Numbered from the stretch's first letter, positions 1 to 9,102 are shown. The stretch is 64,000 nt of DNA from Chitinophaga filiformis (GCF_900102545.1 NZ_FNBN01000001.1:544641-608640); one strand, 5' to 3'. Program-made: numbers and translations. The notes: generated from the letters alone by a model not told the origin.

Positions 1-51
1 ATAGGCTCCGTTAGGAGCCTCGTGTTTGTAGCGCGGGGTGAAACCCCGGGA
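1..51 (+). repeat. Left REP arm with two hairpins
   Basis: AGGCTCC (3-9) pairs with GGAGCCT (14-20) around a GTTA loop, followed by a second short stem CGGGGT/ACCCCG near 34-49. The arm is the inverse of 785-836 with only a few differences, one of which is a compensated base pair. Confidence 0.8.
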
Positions 52-185
52 CGCATATGGTCCTCCGGAGGGTCCCCCATGTTATGTTCATTTTGTTCAT
101 TTTCATTACACATGTATACGTTCCCGTTTATATCAATACATTTATATCCCAAAATGCTCAAATACTGTTTGCTAACCAACCGTTT

Positions 186-650
186 ATGGCTAATACATAT
201 TCACAAATCTATTTGCATTTCGTATTTGCGGTAAAACACAGGGAGAATTTAATCAACCGCAAGCACAAAGAAGAATTACACAAATACATTACATCCCTTG
301 TGCATGCCAGGAACGCTAAAATGCTGGCAGTACATTGTATGCCTGATCATTTACATTTATTTATAGGTTTCAGACCGGATATTCATATTTCGAATTTTGT
401 CAGAGATATTAAATCAAAGACAAATCAGTTTATTAATATGAAAAAATGGGTCAGAGGCAAATTTAGCTGGCAGGAAGGCTATGGTGTATTTTCATATTCT
501 CATTCCCATATTGACAATGTCGTTAAATATGTTTTAAACCAGGAAGATCATCATAAGAAAGTCACATTTCAGGAAGAATATCGTCAGTTCCTGGAAAAGT
601 TTGCAGTTCCATATGAACCTAAATTCATGTTTGAATTTATTGATGGGTAA
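186..650 (+). CDS. REP-associated (IS200-like, Y1) tyrosine transposase
   Basis: A 154-residue Y1 transposase (HUH nuclease superfamily), which cuts and joins single-stranded DNA through a covalent phosphotyrosine. The HUH motif is visible as PDHLHLF (about residues 54-60) and the catalytic tyrosine lies in the C-terminal helix KYVLNQEDHH (near residue 116), followed by the usual TFQEEY. The length matches the family. The frame is open from 57, but the conserved start MANTYSQIY is at 186; the upstream part is translated flank. The gene sits inside the inverted arms 1-51 and 785-836. It looks intact. The group of small Bacteroidota RAYT-like enzymes fits best; a classical IS200 without REP arms is less likely given the flanks. 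Confidence 0.88.
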   Translation: MANTYSQIYLHFVFAVKHRENLINRKHKEELHKYITSLVHARNAKMLAVHCMPDHLHLFIGFRPDIHISNFVRDIKSKTNQFINMKKWVRGKFSWQEGYGVFSYSHSHIDNVVKYVLNQEDHHKKVTFQEEYRQFLEKFAVPYEPKFMFEFIDG

Positions 651-836
651 TGATGGGTTCGAGGGGGGCGCCCTGTGTTACAAATACGGGTTGCACCACC
701 GGTTTCCCGGATTGCGTCGCCGATCAGGGGGGTGCATCACCGATCTGGGATCGCATCGCCCGATCCCTGGGGTTACCCTCCTATTCCCGGGGTTGCACCC
801 CGCGCTACAAACACTGAGACTCCTAACGGAGTCTAT
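651..836. repeat. GC-rich degenerate REP-like palindromes and right REP arm
   Basis: After the transposase stop the sequence is a run of GC-rich imperfect copies of the same motif (several GGGTTGCACC-like blocks). It ends in the right arm at 785-836, which contains AGACTCC (817-823) pairing with GGAGTCT (828-834) around TAAC, and CGGGGT/ACCCCG. This resembles a small BIME cluster. No gene is credible here. Confidence 0.7.
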
Positions 837-893
837 TGTGTTTTGTTAATTAACATTTGCTCAATTTCAGGGAAACATCCTATTTTCACTTCC

Positions 894-1829
894 ATGAACC
901 GCGTCACCCAATTATTCCACATACAATATCCGATTATCCAGGCCGGCATGATCTGGGCCAGTGGCTGGCGATTAGCCAGCGCAGTGAGCAATGCCGGTGG
1001 ATTGGGCCTGCTTGGTGCTGGCAGCATGTATCCTGACGTATTAAGAGAACACATTCAGAAATGCAAACAGGCGACAACACAACCATTTGGTGTCAATATC
1101 CCGCTGTTATATCCGGACATTAATAAACTGATCGATATTGTTATCGAAGAACAGGTTCCTGTTGTATTCACTTCCGCGGGCAATCCTAAAACCTGGACGC
1201 CTGCACTGAAGGCCGCAGGTATCACCGTGGTACATGTGGTATCCAGTGCCTTGTTTGCAGCCAAAAGTGAAGCCGCCGGAGTGGATGCAGTAGTAGCAGA
1301 AGGCTTCGAAGCTGGTGGACACAACGGCCGCGAAGAAACGACTACTATGGTGTTGATCCCTGCTGTATGTGAGAAGGTCCAGATACCTGTTATTGCTGCA
1401 GGCGGTATTGGATCAGGGAAGGCGATGACCGCAGCATTTGCATTGGGAGCGGAAGGCGTGCAGGTAGGTAGCAGGTTCGTTGCCTCTCCGGAGGCCTCTT
1501 CTCATCCTCAATTTAAACAAGCCATACTGGATGCGAAAGAGGGAGATACCATGTTGGCTATGAAAAAGCTTACTCCTGTAAGACTGCTGAAGAATACCTT
1601 TTTTGAAGCAGTGAAAGCAGCTGAAGATAATGGCGCTGATCCGGAGGTGTTAAAAGCATTGCTGGGACGTGCCCGCGCAAAAACGGGTATGTTTGAAGGC
1701 AACCTCGAAGAAGGGGAACTCGAAATCGGGCAGGTAAGTGCATTGATACATACACTTAAACCTGCCGGTGATATCGTTAGAGAAATATGGGATGAGTTTA
1801 ATGCGACGAGAAGTAAGTTGTGTCTGTAA
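894..1829 (+). CDS. NAD(P)H-dependent flavin oxidoreductase (nitronate monooxygenase family)
   Basis: A 311-residue FMN-binding TIM-barrel protein of the 2-nitropropane dioxygenase / nitronate monooxygenase / FabK family. The N-terminus (YPIIQAGMIW, then a Gly-rich NAGGLGLLG turn) and the phosphate-binding part EAGGHNG, followed by PVIAAGGIGSGKAM and GVQVGSRF, are typical of the fold. It probably oxidises alkyl nitronates to carbonyl compounds with FMN; an enoyl-ACP reductase role cannot be excluded from sequence alone. The frame stays open upstream into the REP repeats, but conservation starts at the ATG at 894. It is convergent with the ABC permease gene, with only three bases between the two stop codons, so there is no room for a terminator between them. 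Confidence 0.85.
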   Translation: MNRVTQLFHIQYPIIQAGMIWASGWRLASAVSNAGGLGLLGAGSMYPDVLREHIQKCKQATTQPFGVNIPLLYPDINKLIDIVIEEQVPVVFTSAGNPKTWTPALKAAGITVVHVVSSALFAAKSEAAGVDAVVAEGFEAGGHNGREETTTMVLIPAVCEKVQIPVIAAGGIGSGKAMTAAFALGAEGVQVGSRFVASPEASSHPQFKQAILDAKEGDTMLAMKKLTPVRLLKNTFFEAVKAAEDNGADPEVLKALLGRARAKTGMFEGNLEEGELEIGQVSALIHTLKPAGDIVREIWDEFNATRSKLCL

Positions 1830-1832
1830 GGG

Positions 1833-3146
1833 CTACGCCTTCCTCCCAATCCACTTAATCGCCTCTTTCCACGTAATCTTCTTACCATACAGCAATATAC
1901 CCGTACGGTATATCTTTCCTGCCATCCATGTAGTAAACAGGAAACCTGCTATCAACAAACCTATTGACAATCCAAGCTGCCAGTAAGGCACTGTGCCGGG
2001 TACACCGTAAGGTATCCGTGCCATCATCACCATAGGGGATGTAAACGGAATAATACTGCCCCAGAATGCCAGTGGTCCTGTGGGATTTTGTACCGAGGAT
2101 ATCATCACCATAATACCAATGATGATGGGCAATGTGATCGGAAATGTCAATGCCTGCGCATCTGTAGGATCTTCATTTACGAGACTGCCTACAGCCGCAA
2201 ATAAAGCGGAATAGAACAGGTATCCACCCAGGAAGTAGAATATGAAACAGGTGATAACAACTGTCCAGTTGATACTACCTACTACGAACTGGATCTTCTC
2301 CATTGCTTCCATGGCAGCTGCACTGCTGCTGCTTTGCATCATGGCGCCACCTTCACTTATTGCGCTTACAGTATCGCCGGAGAGGAATAATGGCAATACC
2401 AGCTGTACACAAATGATAAGCACGACCCAGATCAGGAATTGTAACAATCCAACTGCAGCAATACCAATGATCTTTCCCATCATCAGCTGGAAAGGTTTCA
2501 CACTGGAGATCATCACTTCTGCGATACGGCTCACCTTTTCTTCCATCACACCACGCATCACAGACATACCAAAAAACATCAGGATAATATAAATGATAAA
2601 TCCACTGGCATAGCCGACGCCGTAGGCTACGGCGGAGCTTCCTTTCTTGCCCTCCTCTCCTGTTTTGAAATCAATGCTGATATCAGACTTCACTGCTTTC
2701 AGTTGTGCAGCATCTATGTTAGCTTTTTTCAGGCGCTCCTCCTCAATCAGATCATTCACACGGCGGGTAAGGCGACTTTCCACAGCCAGGCCTGGTTGTG
2801 CATTGCTGTAGTAAGTGATACCTGCGGGCCGGTCGATGTTCAGTTCAGGAATATATAGCAGTCCGGAATAACCATAGTCAGCATATTTATGCTGGAAGGA
2901 ATCCACACCGGTATTTAGCAGGTATTTATAGTATACACCTTTATCGTCGGGGAAACGGTTCATGAAAAGATGACTGTCATCTATCACGGCAATACGTTTC
3001 TCTTCTTTTGAATTTGTTGCAATCAGGATAGGAATGACCACCATCGCAGCAAAGAACAGCGGCACCAGTAGCGTTACTACCAGGAAAGAGCGCTTTCTTA
3101 CGCGGGTCATAAATTCTCTCTTTATAATCAGCCAGATTTTGTTCAT
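1833..3146 (-). CDS. ABC-2 type transporter permease (NatB-like)
   Basis: A 437-residue ABC-2 permease. The first helix follows a basic start (IIKREFMTRVRKRSF), a large extracytoplasmic domain covers about residues 45-170, and five or six further membrane segments fill the C-terminal half. This layout (one helix, long loop, then a membrane bundle) is that of the NatB/YhaP type, which exports sodium or small toxic compounds with a partner ATPase. It is the last gene of the minus-strand unit that starts with the sensor kinase at 6394; the ATPase gene lies 56 bases upstream. The substrate is not readable from sequence. Confidence 0.85.
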   Translation of the reverse strand: MNKIWLIIKREFMTRVRKRSFLVVTLLVPLFFAAMVVIPILIATNSKEEKRIAVIDDSHLFMNRFPDDKGVYYKYLLNTGVDSFQHKYADYGYSGLLYIPELNIDRPAGITYYSNAQPGLAVESRLTRRVNDLIEEERLKKANIDAAQLKAVKSDISIDFKTGEEGKKGSSAVAYGVGYASGFIIYIILMFFGMSVMRGVMEEKVSRIAEVMISSVKPFQLMMGKIIGIAAVGLLQFLIWVVLIICVQLVLPLFLSGDTVSAISEGGAMMQSSSSAAAMEAMEKIQFVVGSINWTVVITCFIFYFLGGYLFYSALFAAVGSLVNEDPTDAQALTFPITLPIIIGIMVMISSVQNPTGPLAFWGSIIPFTSPMVMMARIPYGVPGTVPYWQLGLSIGLLIAGFLFTTWMAGKIYRTGILLYGKKITWKEAIKWIGRKA

Positions 3147-3202
3147 AGCATTCAGGAATGACGGGTTAGAAATAACGAATTTAACAAGTACGGGAATGAA
3201 GA

Positions 3203-4156
3203 TCAGGAATAAACAGGCTGACCTTCATTGGAAGTTTCCACCGTTGCATTCGTCATGGAAGTGACCTGTTGAATAAATACTTCATTGATGGAAGGTAGTA
3301 TTTCCTGGAAATAGGTTACCGGAATGTCCTGCCTGATGAAATGCATCAGAATATCATTGGTTGTGCTGCCTTCACTGAGCTTGACAGTATAAGCAAGTCC
3401 CTCCTGTTTGATGATTGAAAAATGATAGGTAGCCATCTGTGCGAAGTTCGGCATTACACCTACGCCAATGCGGAACAGGTGTTGCTTGAAATCCTGCTTG
3501 ATCTGTTTCACTTCGCCGTCCAGCAATTTCTTGCCCTGGTTCACCAGTACGATGCGATCACAGATCTCTTCCACCTGTTCCATTCTGTGGGTAGAAAAAA
3601 TAATAGTGGTACCGCTTTTACTAAGGTCAAATATTTCCTGCTTGATAAGATTGGCGTTGATAGGATCAAGACCTGAAAACGGTTCGTCGAGGATCAGTAA
3701 CTCCGGACTATGCATAATAGTGGAAATAAACTGCACTTTCTGCTGCATTCCTTTACTCAATTCTTCCACTTTTTTATTATACCAGCTGTTGATCTCGAAC
3801 TTATCGAACCAGTATTTGATCTTGTCTTTTGCATTCTTCTCCGACATCCCTTTCAGCTGTGCCAGGTATAAAGCCTGCTCTCCCACTTTCATCTTCTTGT
3901 ACAGTCCTCTTTCTTCCGGCATATAACCGATGGAATGGATATCTGTGTGGGGATTGAATGGACGCTCGTTAAACAATATTTCCCCCTGATCAGGATAAAA
4001 GATGCCCGTGATCATACGCAGTAATGTTGTCTTACCCGCGCCATTAGGCCCCAGCAATCCAAATATGCTGCCTTTTGGAATAACAAAACTGATGTCGTCT
4101 ACTGCCTTGTGAGTGGCATAGTATTTACGCAGATGTTTTATTTCTATGAGGTTCAT
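3203..4156 (-). CDS. ABC transporter ATP-binding protein (NatA-like)
   Basis: A 317-residue ABC ATPase. Walker A is GPNGAGKT (residues 36-43), the signature is LSKGMQQK, and Walker B with the catalytic glutamate is [13 protein letters not shown], followed by the H-loop STHRMEQ. The last ~90 residues form the DUF4162-type C-terminal extension common in antibiotic or sodium exporter ATPases. It surely pairs with the permease just downstream (1833-3146). The LytTR regulator ends 40 bases upstream, so the transporter is likely co-transcribed with, and perhaps controlled by, the two-component pair. All catalytic motifs are intact. Confidence 0.92.
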   Translation of the reverse strand: MNLIEIKHLRKYYATHKAVDDISFVIPKGSIFGLLGPNGAGKTTLLRMITGIFYPDQGEILFNERPFNPHTDIHSIGYMPEERGLYKKMKVGEQALYLAQLKGMSEKNAKDKIKYWFDKFEINSWYNKKVEELSKGMQQKVQFISTIMHSPELLILDEPFSGLDPINANLIKQEIFDLSKSGTTIIFSTHRMEQVEEICDRIVLVNQGKKLLDGEVKQIKQDFKQHLFRIGVGVMPNFAQMATYHFSIIKQEGLAYTVKLSEGSTTNDILMHFIRQDIPVTYFQEILPSINEVFIQQVTSMTNATVETSNEGQPVYS

Positions 4157-4196
4157 AGAATAAATGTAAAAAAATAATATGAGAGAAAGGAGGAAA

Positions 4197-4889
4197 TTAC
4201 CTCAATATGTTCTCTGCTGCGTGGGCGTAAGCGGCGCCGATGCTGACAGGCACCTGGCCGATGTAAAGACAGTTCCTGTCTGCTTTTTCAATTTTGTTGT
4301 TGGCTACGATGAATGACCGGTGTACACGGGTAAACTTATCTGGTGGCAGAAGGGCCAGGGCTTCCTGCATGGACAGGCGGGAAAGAATGCGTTTGTCTTT
4401 CAACACAAAACTGATATAGTTGCCGGCGCTCTCCAGGTACAGGATATCATCAAACGGCACCTTGTATTGCTCATACCCGCTTTTGATCATGATATGAGCA
4501 GGCACATCTGATTTCTGACGTTGTTGTATCAGTTCTTTTAATCCTTTTGCTTTGTTGCATGCTTTGAGGAAACGTTCAAAAGAAAAGGGTTTCAGTAAAT
4601 AATCCAGCGCATCGAGTTCAAAGCTCTGTACCGCATGCTCAGAATAGGCGGTGGTAAATATCACCATTGGTCCGCCGGGTAAGGTGGTCATCAGTTCCAG
4701 TCCGGAGATATCGGGCATACGTATGTCAAGAAATAGCAGGTCTACTTGTTCCTGCTGCAGGTATTCCAGTGCTTTGAAGGGATCAGTGAAATAACCTTTG
4801 ATTTCCAGGAAGGGGACTTCTGCAGCATGTGTACGTATTACGGACAAAGCCACCTGTTCATCATCTATGGCAATAGCAGTTAACTTCAT
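4197..4889 (-). CDS. LytTR-family response regulator
   Basis: A 230-residue response regulator: a receiver domain (residues 1-120) with phospho-acceptor Asp55 in FLDIRMPD and the switch residues T/K (TTAYSEHA, LLKPF), then a LytTR DNA-binding domain (about 135-230, with YLESAGNYI and RVHRSFIV). LytTR proteins bind as dimers to imperfect direct repeats. Its start overlaps the stop of the cognate histidine kinase by four bases (ATGA type), a sign of translational coupling. The next genes downstream are the ABC exporter, its most likely target through autoregulation of the operon. Confidence 0.93.
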   Translation of the reverse strand: MKLTAIAIDDEQVALSVIRTHAAEVPFLEIKGYFTDPFKALEYLQQEQVDLLFLDIRMPDISGLELMTTLPGGPMVIFTTAYSEHAVQSFELDALDYLLKPFSFERFLKACNKAKGLKELIQQRQKSDVPAHIMIKSGYEQYKVPFDDILYLESAGNYISFVLKDKRILSRLSMQEALALLPPDKFTRVHRSFIVANNKIEKADRNCLYIGQVPVSIGAAYAHAAENILR

Positions 4890-6394
4890 ACTATTTCAAT
4901 GGTGAGATGTACAAAATATTCTGTAGCTGTTTCCCGGATGTTTAACTCATGCTTGTTGGGATACAACAATGCCAGGCGCTGCCGTACATTATGCAATCCG
5001 ATACCCATGCTATCCTTTTCTACTTCAACGGCTCTGTTGGCGTGTACAGTATTATAAACATCAAAATAGATCTTGTCTGGTGCACATGATAAAGATATGG
5101 TAATACGTGATCTGCTACGCAGACTGATACCATGTTTAAATGCGTTCTCCACGAAAGGGATCAGCAGCATGGGTGCTATTTCATGTTCACAATGTGTATC
5201 ATTTATATTGACTTCGATCTGTATATCCGATGTTCCCTGTACACGCAGACGTTGTAGTGCGATATAGTTTTCCAGATAAGCTATTTCTTTGGTGAGAGAT
5301 ATACGTTCCAGCAAATTGTCATGCAACATGAAGCGCATCATATCACCCAGTTTCTGAATGCCTTCACTCGTAGAAGATGCTTTTTCCATCAACGCTGTAC
5401 CATATAAAGTATTCAATGCGTTAAAGAGAAAATGCGGATTGATCTGCCAGCGTAAAAAGTCAAGTCCTGTTTCAGATTTATCAAGCGCTTTACGTAGTCC
5501 GAGAATGGTATTATTGCGTGACTGCCGCATACTGAAGATCCATATTGATAACGGCAATATCAGCAGCAGCGCGCCTGCATATAAAGAAAAGCAAAATGCC
5601 AGTAGTGCCGGTGGTTCCACATGGTGATCCATGATCCAGAATAGCGGGAGTAATCCTAAAACTGTCAGGCAGACGAATGCTGTATCTCTTATCAGTATAC
5701 GCATATTCTGATGCAGGCGGTACCGGGGAAGCAGGCGATACTGTAATATGAGGTAAGTACTACCGAAGTACAAACCAACGAAAAACATAAATACACCTTT
5801 TTCCATAGTTCTTCTTCCCGGCAATATCAGCGTGATTGCTGCAATGAGAAGCAACATAGTGATCAGCTCAACGATCACCTGGTTGAACCATGGTTTCTTA
5901 ACGATCTTCGGATGCAGTTGCTGAAAGTATAAATACCTGACAGCATAATACAATGCATATAAAGTGGCATAAAATATTGTAATGATAAAAGCTGATTTTG
6001 CGCAATGCATATGTACACCACGCACAGTTTTGTATACACCAAACAAGTAGCCGTTATACCATGTGGAAGCTATCAATATAGTCAGGAACACAACTCCGCA
6101 GGTGATCAGTAATAATGGTACTCCTATCTTCCAACGGCCACTCTCAAAAAAAGAAGGAATGATCCAGGTGTTTACACTCAGGAAAGCAAGGTATACAACT
6201 GTAATATGCGCAAGCAATGGTAACAGGTAATGTTTATAATAATCAAATACCTGGTCATACCTGGCGAACTTATAACCATACTCATGTTGCAGATCAAATA
6301 CGTTATAAGAAACACTCTTATATAAAAGAGAGAATATGATCAACAGGAAAAGCCCTGTTGCAACACCTAGTTCTGTTTTTCGTAGCTGGTTCAT
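4886..6394 (-). CDS. LytS/YehU-type membrane sensor histidine kinase
   Basis: A 502-residue kinase. About eight hydrophobic segments fill the first ~300 residues, so the sensor is the membrane domain itself. The phospho-acceptor is His321 in the His_kinase box NPHFLFN, followed by an HATPase domain (N-box FVENAFKHG, G-box GIGLHNVRQRL). This is the YehU/LytS class that partners with LytTR regulators, and the regulator gene overlaps its 3' end. It is the first gene of the four-gene unit kinase-regulator-ATPase-permease. The signal is unknown; membrane stress or a peptide/antibiotic substrate of the exporter would fit. Confidence 0.92.
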   Translation of the reverse strand: MNQLRKTELGVATGLFLLIIFSLLYKSVSYNVFDLQHEYGYKFARYDQVFDYYKHYLLPLLAHITVVYLAFLSVNTWIIPSFFESGRWKIGVPLLLITCGVVFLTILIASTWYNGYLFGVYKTVRGVHMHCAKSAFIITIFYATLYALYYAVRYLYFQQLHPKIVKKPWFNQVIVELITMLLLIAAITLILPGRRTMEKGVFMFFVGLYFGSTYLILQYRLLPRYRLHQNMRILIRDTAFVCLTVLGLLPLFWIMDHHVEPPALLAFCFSLYAGALLLILPLSIWIFSMRQSRNNTILGLRKALDKSETGLDFLRWQINPHFLFNALNTLYGTALMEKASSTSEGIQKLGDMMRFMLHDNLLERISLTKEIAYLENYIALQRLRVQGTSDIQIEVNINDTHCEHEIAPMLLIPFVENAFKHGISLRSRSRITISLSCAPDKIYFDVYNTVHANRAVEVEKDSMGIGLHNVRQRLALLYPNKHELNIRETATEYFVHLTIEIV

Positions 6395-6431
6395 AAGGAT
6401 AAAACTTTCAGCAATGATAGTTATCCCTTTT

Positions 6432-6450
6432 ACACTTTTTAAAAAAGTGT
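6432..6450. terminator. A/T-rich palindrome between minus-strand genes
   Basis: ACACTTTTT (6432-6440) and AAAAAGTGT (6442-6450) form a near-perfect palindrome just after the end of the FAD oxidoreductase gene and before the kinase gene. It is a plausible weak terminator that separates the two units, although the stem has almost no loop and few G-C pairs. Confidence 0.4.
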
Positions 6451-6463
6451 GATAAAACGGATA

Positions 6464-8032
6464 TTATGCGTGATAGAAAGCCACGATCCGCTCTGCTACC
6501 CGTTCTCCATCCATGGCAGCAGATACGATACCACCAGCATATCCGGCGCCTTCACCGCAAGGGTACAAGCCGCTGATCTGTGGATGTGTGAGTGTATCGT
6601 CTTCACGGGGTATACGTACGGGAGAAGAAGTGCGGGACTCAGTGGCTACTAGAATAGCATCGGCAGTATAGTATCCCTTCATTTTACGGCCAAACGCTTT
6701 AAAGGCTGCTGCCAGTCTTTGGTGCACACTAACGGGCAGGACTTCACGGAGATCAGCACTGTTTACACCCGGCAGATAAGAGCAGGGAGGCAAGGTTGTG
6801 GAAGTCTTATTGTGTACAAAATCCGTCATCCGTTGAGCGGGCGCTACAAATTGTCCGCCCCCGACTGTAAAGGCATCGCGCTCTACCATCTGTTGATAAT
6901 ACATCGCTGCCAAAGGGCCTTTATCTGCAAAAGGAAGGAAGTCTGTTTCATCAACGGTGACTACCATTCCGGAGTTAGCATAAGGGTTATCACGTTTTGA
7001 AGGAGACCATCCATTCACCACCAGTTCTCCCGGATCTGTTGACGCTGGCGCAATGATGCCGCCCGGACACATACAGAAAGAGAATACGCCCCGACCTTCT
7101 ACCTGTTCTACAAGACTGTAGCTGGCTGGGGGTAAATACTCATTTCTCGTCGGGCAATGATATTGTGCACTATCAATTAATGCCTGCGGATGTTCTACGC
7201 GAACACCGAGTGCAAATGGTTTGGCAGCGATGAGAATATTTTTCTGATGTAGCAGGCGGAAGATGTCTCTGGCGGAGTGGCCGGTAGCCAGGACTACCTG
7301 GGAAGCAGAGAAGGTTTGTCCGCCGGCAGTCTGTACACCTGTTACCTGATTATTCTTAGTTAAAATATCAGTGACTTTCTGTTCAAATAATACCATACCA
7401 CCACTATTGATGATCTGCTCGCGCATGGCGACAATAATATGTGGTAATTTATTGGTACCTATATGGGGATGTGCATCATACATGATCTTTTCGGTAGCGC
7501 CGAAATGAACAAAGATGCTGAGTATGCGGTTGATGTCGCCGCGCTTGTTGGAGCGTGTATATAATTTACCGTCAGAATAAGTACCGGCGCCACCTTCACC
7601 AAAGCAGTAGTTGGAGTCAGGATTAACGATACCTGTTTTATTCAATGCGGCCAGATCTCTCCGTCTTGCCCGTACATCCTTGCCACGCTCGAGTACAATG
7701 GGTCTGATACCTGATTCGATAAGACGCAGTGCGGCGAACAAGCCTGCCGGGCCTGCACCTACGATAATCGCCTGAGGAGCATCAGCCGGCAATGAGTCAT
7801 ATATCGGTATGATCCGTTCTCTTTCCTGGAATGGTTCATTCACGAACACTTTAATGGTGAGCATGAAATAAACCTGTCTGGAACGTGCGTCAATAGAGCG
7901 TTTGAGCAGATGGAAGCCGGTGATGGCGGAAGACTTTATACCAAGAGCAGCAGCTGCCTCCCCGATAATGGTGATGTCGGAAGCCGCCTGGGACGGCAGC
8001 AATTTGAGAGAGAGTTGTTGAATCATATGCAC
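6464..8032 (-). CDS. FAD-dependent oxidoreductase (COG2509-type, uncharacterised dehydrogenase)
   Basis: A 522-residue flavoprotein. An ~85-residue N-terminal domain precedes a Rossmann FAD site IIVGAGPAGLFAA (near 89-101). A Gly-rich block (CFGEGGAGTYSDGK), the ATGHSARD motif and the C-terminal CGEGAGYAGGI that closes the FAD site follow. This order matches the COG2509 family of NAD(P)/FAD-dependent dehydrogenases, whose physiological substrates are mostly unknown. It is probably cytosolic. A DUF3127 gene lies upstream on the same strand, separated by a hairpin, so they may or may not be one transcript. Nothing looks damaged. Confidence 0.85.
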   Translation of the reverse strand: MHMIQQLSLKLLPSQAASDITIIGEAAAALGIKSSAITGFHLLKRSIDARSRQVYFMLTIKVFVNEPFQERERIIPIYDSLPADAPQAIIVGAGPAGLFAALRLIESGIRPIVLERGKDVRARRRDLAALNKTGIVNPDSNYCFGEGGAGTYSDGKLYTRSNKRGDINRILSIFVHFGATEKIMYDAHPHIGTNKLPHIIVAMREQIINSGGMVLFEQKVTDILTKNNQVTGVQTAGGQTFSASQVVLATGHSARDIFRLLHQKNILIAAKPFALGVRVEHPQALIDSAQYHCPTRNEYLPPASYSLVEQVEGRGVFSFCMCPGGIIAPASTDPGELVVNGWSPSKRDNPYANSGMVVTVDETDFLPFADKGPLAAMYYQQMVERDAFTVGGGQFVAPAQRMTDFVHNKTSTTLPPCSYLPGVNSADLREVLPVSVHQRLAAAFKAFGRKMKGYYTADAILVATESRTSSPVRIPREDDTLTHPQISGLYPCGEGAGYAGGIVSAAMDGERVAERIVAFYHA

Positions 8033-8061
8033 AATGGTTAGGTAGTTATCCTAACAATTGA

Positions 8062-8092
8062 AAACGGATACCCGTATTTCAGGTATCCGTTT
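8062..8092 (-). terminator. Intrinsic terminator or attenuator hairpin after the DUF3127 gene
   Basis: AAACGGATACC (8062-8072) and GGTATCCGTTT (8082-8092) give an 11-bp perfect stem with a 9-base loop. Read on the minus strand it is followed by TTTTCAATT, a short U-rich tail. It lies 38 bases after the stop of 8130-8513. Confidence 0.65.
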
Positions 8093-8129
8093 CCAGTTAT
8101 TTTGTTAACGAGTTGTTATTGTCAGGGCA

Positions 8130-8513
8130 TTAAAATGGCAGATCATCAGCCTGACCACCTCCGGAAGATACTTCCTGAGAAGTATTATAATTAGGCATTG
8201 AGTCTGTAGAAGATCCGCCTGCCACAACAGATTCCATGCGCCATGCATCAAGGTTTGTGATGTAATTCACCCTGCCGTCTTTTTCCCAGCGGGTTCCTTT
8301 GATGTTGAAGTAAACCTTCACGGTTTCTCCTTCGTTGAAGCGATCTACGATAGCAGTTCTGTCCTGCACCGCCTGGAACTTGATGTAGTTATTTATAACG
8401 CGGCCATTGATATCATCAGACTTTTCGATAACGAACTCCCTGGTTTTAAAGGTTTCGCTACGCTGCATCGTATTATACTTCACGATCAGTTTTCCGGTTA
8501 TTTCAAAACTCAT
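8130..8513 (-). CDS. DUF3127 domain protein, OB-fold-like
   Basis: A 127-residue protein whose first ~95 residues match the DUF3127 family, common in Bacteroidota (core elements: TGKLIVKY, KTREFVIE, RFNEGETVKVYFNI, NYITNLDAWRM). The alternating strands suggest an OB-like fold, and the C-terminal tail is Gly/Ser/Asp-rich and ends in DDLPF. That acidic tail closing on DLPF strongly recalls the C-terminal tip of single-stranded DNA-binding proteins, which recruits partner proteins. Function is not established; a nucleic-acid-binding role is an inference. It is divergent from dnaA. Confidence 0.8.
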   Translation of the reverse strand: MSFEITGKLIVKYNTMQRSETFKTREFVIEKSDDINGRVINNYIKFQAVQDRTAIVDRFNEGETVKVYFNIKGTRWEKDGRVNYITNLDAWRMESVVAGGSSTDSMPNYNTSQEVSSGGGQADDLPF

Positions 8514-9102
8514 ATAAAAATTTTTAGCTGTTCAGAGGGCCAAAGATAGGTTTTTTAGCAGAAGTCCGACGCAATAAAATTTAAAACAGGCAGTTATAGA
8601 AGAAGCCACCTAACGTGCGGGCGCGTATATAATAATTTTGCATGGTATTTGCTAACCTAAAGGACATTTTTTTAAATGCAATTACTAACATAGTTTTGCA
8701 CCCCCGCAATGGAATTATCAACATTCGGAGCGATCATTTTTAATGATCAAAATGTAGCTTGTAATTGCGTACAATAGTATTTTATCAGTAAGTACACATA
8801 TCTATGACAAACAAGTTAATGTCAACTGGAAAAGCCTGTCTATCAAAGCAGTGCAGTACTGACTTTCATCGTATTAAAATGGCAAAAAAACAAGCTCAAA
8901 AAAGAGAATAAAAACAGCGAAAAACAGAGTCGGCAAACTGTTATCAGAGAAATAAAAACAAGGGGAGATAAATTTTTTTTTTCAACATTTTCTACTGATA
9001 TTCGTCGTCCTGTCTGAAAATCTATCAACCCCCCACGTTGATAAGATTTGCAATTCGAGAACAATCCTTAATTTAAGAACAACATTAATTTACAATAGCT
9101 CA
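8514..9102. promoter_or_regulatory. 589-base intergenic region upstream of dnaA
   Basis: AT-rich, with no credible gene. It holds two -7-like boxes, TAATTTTG near 8632-8639 and TAGTTTTG at 8691-8698 (consensus TAnnTTTG), without a good -33 partner. There is a perfect palindrome GATCATT-TTT-AATGATC (8732-8748) and, near dnaA, TATCAAC (9023-9029) facing GTTGATA (9037-9043). It is therefore a likely dnaA promoter/leader, but I see no cluster of DnaA boxes that would make it an origin. Confidence 0.5.
9023..9044. promoter_or_regulatory. Inverted repeat resembling paired DnaA boxes upstream of dnaA
   Basis: TATCAAC-N7-GTTGATA. The right half, read on the minus strand, is TTATCAACG, seven of nine matches to the consensus DnaA box TTATCCACA. 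It ends about 60 bases before the dnaA start, a position suited to autorepression. Confidence 0.4.

Larger units (their letters stand above)
1..836 (+). mobile_element. REP-type element: Y1 transposase gene flanked by inverted hairpin repeats
   Basis: A single IS200-like transposase gene lies between two arms that are inverted copies of each other (1-51 and 785-836). Each arm folds into two small hairpins rather than acting as a simple terminal repeat. This is the arrangement of REP-associated tyrosine transposases (RAYTs), where the enzyme sits among the palindromes it is thought to act on. The element may extend left of the window, since the left arm begins at base 1. No target-site duplication can be assessed. 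Whether the whole unit still moves is unknown. Confidence 0.75.

Noticed and set aside
675..893. Longer N-terminus for the flavin oxidoreductase
   Set aside because: The added residues are a translation of the REP palindromes; family similarity begins at the ATG at 894.
8514..9102. Replication origin next to dnaA
   Set aside because: Only one weak pair of DnaA-box-like sites; no box cluster or AT-rich 13-mer series is evident, and dnaN is not adjacent.
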